This document shows positions 9,211 through 11,807 of a DNA stretch of 11,807 nucleotides, one piece after another; the first letter of the stretch is position 1, and every line of letters begins with the position of its first letter. This stretch comes from Jimgerdemannia flammicorona. Its lineage: Eukaryota > Mucoromycota > Endogonomycetes > Endogonales > Endogonaceae. The position numbers and the translations under genes were made by a program. The notes beneath the pieces were generated by a model, which saw only the letters and a program-made list of their open reading frames with translations, made no database searches and had not been told where the DNA came from. The stretch lies in contig RBNI01006048.1 in NCBI GenBank assembly GCA_003990745.1, positions 1 to 11,807 on the forward strand, given 5' to 3'.

Positions 9211-10308
9211 TTAGGCACTGTCTGGGTAGTCTTCGATGACATCACTATCGATGACATAATCTCTGATGAAGTAGTCATCTAGGAAGAGTGGTTCGCGGAT
9301 TACTTCTCCTTGTTCACTGAGGTAATAATACATTGGGACTTCATCTCCATCCCACAAGATAGCATCATCTGTCTCGTATGCTGGATAAGGTGTTGGTGGG
9401 TGAAGGAGGGGTGCGTTGTCTTCGCTTTCATCGGATTCGCTGTCTGTATACCTTCTATAGGTTACAGCACTATGAGTCGCAGGGTTGTAGTAAGCTGGTG
9501 GCTGTGGTTCATGTCGCTCATACTCAGATGGTAGAGTTGTCGGTTTGATCTCGAGGGTTGTCTGAAGGTACAGATTGTGTTCTCCAGTCTCTTCGTTGTA
9601 GTTGAAGTAATCGGGGGTGAATGCAGGTTGGTATTCATGCCAGTGGTCATTGTCCCAATAAGTCTCATACGTGGTTATGAACTGTTGTAAGTTCATCGGC
9701 AGGGTTGGCGGTGTGATCAGAGTTGGAAGGGATCCTTGGCTTGAGGTCATGTCAGCGTCAGAAGGATCATTGTCTTCTGCTTCAACTTTGTCGAAGTTAA
9801 TTATATCGTAGATGTCCTTTATGGCATATCCAACTTGGGGCATTTGCAGGATGTGATCATTGGGGTGCGGGAAGGTTCTGTCTGTGGTTTCAACGTACTC
9901 AAGGTACTTGTGGTTGAGTTCTTGTATCATGTCGTCGATTTGGCCATAGGACAGGGCAGCAACCATTTCGCTGGTAGTAACTCAGAGGTAGGGAATAAAG
10001 GTGCTGTACTCATAGAAGAGCTCTCGGTGTTTGCGGGCAATGAGTTTCTGATGTTGAGACATCTGGGTAATGTCTGTATCATGGTGGTGGTCAACCATGT
10101 CTTCCAGGAGGCGGCCGATCTGGTAGTAGCTTGAGATTTGTCCAATCCGGTGGGCCTCATTAAGCATGTTCAGGGCATTCCATTGGGCTTCCACGAAGTA
10201 GAGAGGTACTTGGCTGTAGATATTCATGAGGGGCAGAGGGGGTATAGCTCGGTTGACAATGGCATTCCAAATGTCAGCACGGATGCGGTTGTAGATCTCG
10301 GTAGTCAT
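9211..10308 (-). pseudogene. LTR-encoded protein of unknown function, one in-frame TGA
   Basis: The frame gives about 365 codons. I chose the ATG at 10308 (context CAAACATGA, A at -3) because the in-frame ATG at 10386 lies upstream of the TATATA box. One in-frame TGA (9982-9984) splits it after residue 108; it is one step from CGA and the same frame goes on for 256 more codons, so it is probably a single decayed codon. The N-terminal 170 residues look folded and helical, with H-H-H-D-T-D. The rest is acidic and low in order, rich in Tyr, Asp, Glu and Pro (D-S-E-S-D-E-S-E-D near residue 292). I see no zinc knuckle, protease motif, signal peptide or membrane segment, so it does not look like gag or env. 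Function is unknown. It lies wholly inside U3 and ends about 65 bp before the element's enhancer repeat. Confidence 0.7.
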
Positions 10309-10375
10309 GTTTGTGTGTTTGGAAGTTATGGTTGTTTTGTTTTGGTTCTCTATTTCGACGCATCTTGGGGGTAGG

Positions 10376-10381
10376 TATATA
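10376..10381 (-). promoter_or_regulatory. TATATA box of the LTR gene
   Basis: TATATA lies 68 bp upstream of the chosen ATG at 10308, a usual distance for a short fungal leader. The two TGACTCA sites at 10444 and 10475 lie 63 and 94 bp further upstream. It suggests that the LTR gene has its own promoter and does not depend on the element's main transcript. Confidence 0.45.
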
Positions 10382-10443
10382 TGCATTTGTTCTAGATTGG
10401 TAAGATTCCATTTGTGTGAATCTTGTGTTTCATGACTTGGTAT

Positions 10444-10537
10444 TGACTCAGCTTTGTGTGCTGTGACTTCTGTTTGACTCAGCTTCGTGATCTTGCAGGT
10501 GATTTCCAGATTTGTTCAGAGATTGCATGTGATTTCC
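10444..10537 (-). promoter_or_regulatory. Short tandem repeats with two perfect TGACTCA sites
   Basis: TTGACTCAGCTT occurs twice 31 bp apart, with perfect TGACTCA at 10444-10450 and 10475-10481. Next to them GTGATTTCC occurs twice 30 bp apart (about 10499 and 10529). TGACTCA is the Gcn4/AP-1-class bZIP core site. Factor identity is inference. Confidence 0.5.
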
Positions 10538-10563
10538 GTGGCTTGGAGGTTGTGCGCTTACAA

Positions 10564-10576
10564 CTCTCCCCTTCTT
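10564..10576 (-). other. Polypurine tract next to the 3' LTR
   Basis: AAGAAGGGGAGAG on the minus strand, 13 purines, is followed after one T by TGTAAG of the LTR. In Ty3/gypsy elements the tract primes plus-strand DNA synthesis and sits directly at the 3' LTR. It fixes the inner LTR end at 10562. Confidence 0.75.
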
Positions 10577-10709
10577 AGCTTTTGACGTCCTCGTCAGGGC
10601 CTTCTAATTTTGTTCTGTCTTGCTGAGTTCTTGATTAGGTTCATGATAATTATAGTGTTTGAGGGAGTAGTACATGTTGTATACAGATAGGTGTTGGAGT
10701 ATTCGGATT
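10577..10709 (-). other. Spacer between pol and the polypurine tract
   Basis: If the TGA at 10710 is another decayed CGA codon, pol would run 19 codons further to a TAA at 10650-10652. Otherwise this is a 3' non-coding spacer. No other feature is seen. Confidence 0.4.
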
Positions 10710-11773
10710 TCAGTTGTTCAAGGAATCGTATTCCTGAACTAAGTCAGTAGCGTTCTGGAGATTGGTCTTGCGTTCCCATGTTGCATCATGGATCGGATAA
10801 CCTTTCCATTTGATGAGGTACTCGGGGTGGTTCTTGTGGCCACATTTGTTGAGGATTTGTTCAACTTCATATTCTTCCTGGTCATTAATAATGACAGGTG
10901 CAGGTGGTTCTGTAGTTCAGTTTGGGAATAGTTCATCATCATTGTCATTGTATCACTTGAGATGTTGGACATTGAAGACTGGGTGAATCTTAATAGTATC
11001 TGGTAGCGCCAATTTGTAGGAAGTCGGAGAGACTTGTGAAATAACTTCAAATGGTCTGATGAACTTACTGTTCAGCTTTGTAGATGGTCTGTGCTTGAGG
11101 TTGTCAACTCGGTATCCTCAGATGTCTAGTAGAACTTTTTCTCCAATATCAAAGGTTTCTTCTCGGCGATGTTGGTTAACATACTGTGACTGTTGTTCTT
11201 GAGCTCGTGATAAGTTCTCAATTGCGATCTGGCTTAGATTACGCATTCGGAGTAAGAATTCTTCAACAGCTTCAACTGTAGAGGGTTCTTCAGTGGTTCG
11301 GATGAGTGTCAGAGGAGTGTTTGGGTTTTGTCCAGTGTTGGCGAAGAATGGAGTTATTCCAAGAGAGGCTTGCTTGCTGTTGTTATAGGCAAACTCAACT
11401 GCAGTGAGGTGTTCATGCCAATCATCTTGTCTGTAGGAAACATAGTTTTGTAGCATTTGTTCCAAGGTTCAGTTCATTCTTTCAGTTTGGCCATCAGTTT
11501 CAGAGTGAAAGGCTATAGATAGTGCAAGTTTTGTTCCAAGGTGCGCATGGAGGGCTTTCCAAAAATGGCTGGTGAATTTCGGATCTCGGTCACTAATAAT
11601 GATCTTAGGGAGACCATGATAGCGGAAGATATTGTCAAACAAGAGTATAGCTATGTCTGGTGCTGTTGTAGTGGTAGTGGTTGGTACAAAGTGAGCTTGT
11701 TTGCTGAGATAGTCCACAAAGACAACAATTGCATCTTTTCTGTTCTTGGTTCGGGGTAGTTGTACAATGAAGT

Positions 11774-11775
<2 letters not shown>
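10710..11775 (-). pseudogene. pol: Ty3/gypsy Pol C-terminus: integrase core plus chromodomain
   Basis: Integrase inserts the element's DNA into the genome, and the chromodomain is known to direct insertion to marked chromatin in chromoviruses. The fragment has 354 codons. The core keeps all three catalytic acids: D in D-F-I-V (codon 11774-11772, the last before the T-run), D in I-S-D-R-D-P-K-F and E in D-G-Q-T-E-R, spaced D-60-D-35-E. A K-F-I-R-P-F module follows; family members usually have G-P-F, and Gly to Arg here fits a G-to-A change. The chromodomain (about 10872-10713) shows E-Y-E-V-E, Y-L-I-K-W-K-G-Y and A-T-W-E-R. Four in-frame TGA codons (11469, 11118, 10953, 10917) break it, with no frameshift. 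The final TGA is 10710-10712. The N-terminal zinc-binding domain and the rest of Pol are outside the window. Confidence 0.9.

Positions 11776-11807
<32 letters not shown>
11776..11807. repeat. T-run of 32 bases at the right end
   Basis: The integrase frame is good up to the catalytic Asp codon at 11772-11774 and then turns abruptly into a homopolymer, where family members continue with ordinary coding sequence. It is either an assembly artefact at a contig end or a true poly(A)/T insertion; the matching A-run at the left end favours the artefact. Confidence 0.8.

Larger units (their letters stand above)
8531..10562 (-). repeat. 3' LTR of about 2,032 bp that contains a reading frame
   Basis: On the minus strand the LTR starts TGTAAG at 10562, directly after a purine tract, and ends CTTACA at 8531; these termini are perfect inverted repeats with TG...CA ends. 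The outer end at 8531 is confirmed independently, because both arms of the palindrome at 4825-6208 end with the same sequence. Inside, in minus-strand order, are two TGACTCA sites, a TATATA box, the LTR reading frame (10308-9211), two more TGACTCA-type sites in a 63-bp tandem repeat, a TATAAATA box and an AATAAA signal. The inner end at 10562 rests on the purine tract and the terminal match only, because no second full-length LTR is in view. A shorter LTR ending at 9217 is the alternative, but no purine tract stands next to that point. Confidence 0.75.
8531..11775 (-). mobile_element. Ty3/gypsy chromodomain retrotransposon, 3' part
   Basis: Read on the minus strand, the order is integrase core, GPF/Y-type module, chromodomain, short spacer, polypurine tract and 3' LTR. 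This order (integrase at the end of pol, then chromodomain) is the Ty3/gypsy chromovirus arrangement. The 5' LTR, primer-binding site, gag, protease, reverse transcriptase and RNase H lie beyond the right end of the window. CpGs are retained across most of the element, unlike the repeats to its left, so it is younger. The target-site duplication cannot be tested because the other end is missing. Confidence 0.9.

Noticed and set aside
9310..10374. Plus-strand frames of 74-99 codons opposite the LTR gene
   Set aside because: They are shadows of the longer minus-strand frame, with hydrophobic V/I/L-rich peptides typical of antisense reading.
9211..10386. An env-like or gag-like third internal ORF
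   Set aside because: The purine tract and TGTAAG at 10562 place it inside the LTR; no membrane segment, signal peptide or zinc knuckle is seen. Kept as an alternative until a full copy is found.
10739..11050. 103-codon minus-strand frame over the chromodomain region
   Set aside because: It is out of frame with the integrase; the true frame there carries the chromodomain motifs and is broken only by TGA.
9982..11471. TGA as a reassigned or selenocysteine codon
   Set aside because: CGA and AGA still serve as Arg beside the TGAs, TGA also ends the relic frames, and single C-to-T decay explains all five sites.

Overview
This window looks like a repeat-rich, gene-poor stretch of a filamentous fungal genome, most likely an ascomycete. 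The signs are a Ty3/gypsy element with an integrase and a C-terminal chromodomain, very AT-rich blocks, and repeat copies that differ by C-to-T and G-to-A changes typical of repeat-induced point mutation (RIP) or methyl-CpG decay. I cannot name the species. I see no tRNA, rRNA, CRISPR array or intact host gene. The window starts and ends in homopolymer runs (A-rich left, 32 T right), so it is probably a whole contig.

Layout. 1-2647 is AT-rich relic DNA without a single CpG. 2648-4745 is an island of ordinary base composition with CpGs, a duplicated 81-bp block, a minisatellite and one doubtful coding relic. 4825-6208 is a large imperfect palindrome made of two decayed LTR fragments, tail to tail. 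6209-7243 is AT-rich DNA with no recognisable gene. 7244-8530 is a stop-riddled, CpG-free, G-rich gag/ORF1-like relic of another retroelement. 8531 to the right end is the 3' part of a younger Ty3/gypsy retrotransposon on the minus strand: integrase and chromodomain (11774-10710), polypurine tract (10576-10564), then a 3' LTR.

The main result is that LTR. A polypurine tract followed by TGTAAG at 10562, and the matching 3' end CTTACA at 8531 (minus-strand reading), make the LTR about 2,032 bp long. It contains a whole open reading frame of about 365 codons (10308-9211) in U3, upstream of the element's own TATA box (9021-9014) and poly(A) signal. Two TGACTCA-type (bZIP, Gcn4/AP-1 class) sites sit upstream of each of two TATA boxes, one serving the LTR gene and one the element transcript. 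I do not recognise the LTR protein. If this reading is right, each full element carries the gene twice and each solo LTR would keep it.

The integrase and the LTR gene are collinear over about 720 codons, with five in-frame TGA codons, no TAA or TAG and no frameshift. Each TGA is one C-to-T step from CGA, the commonest arginine codon in this pol fragment. The older gag-like relic instead has mainly TAG stops. The layers suggest an old, fully decayed repeat bed and a later, CpG-retaining insertion.
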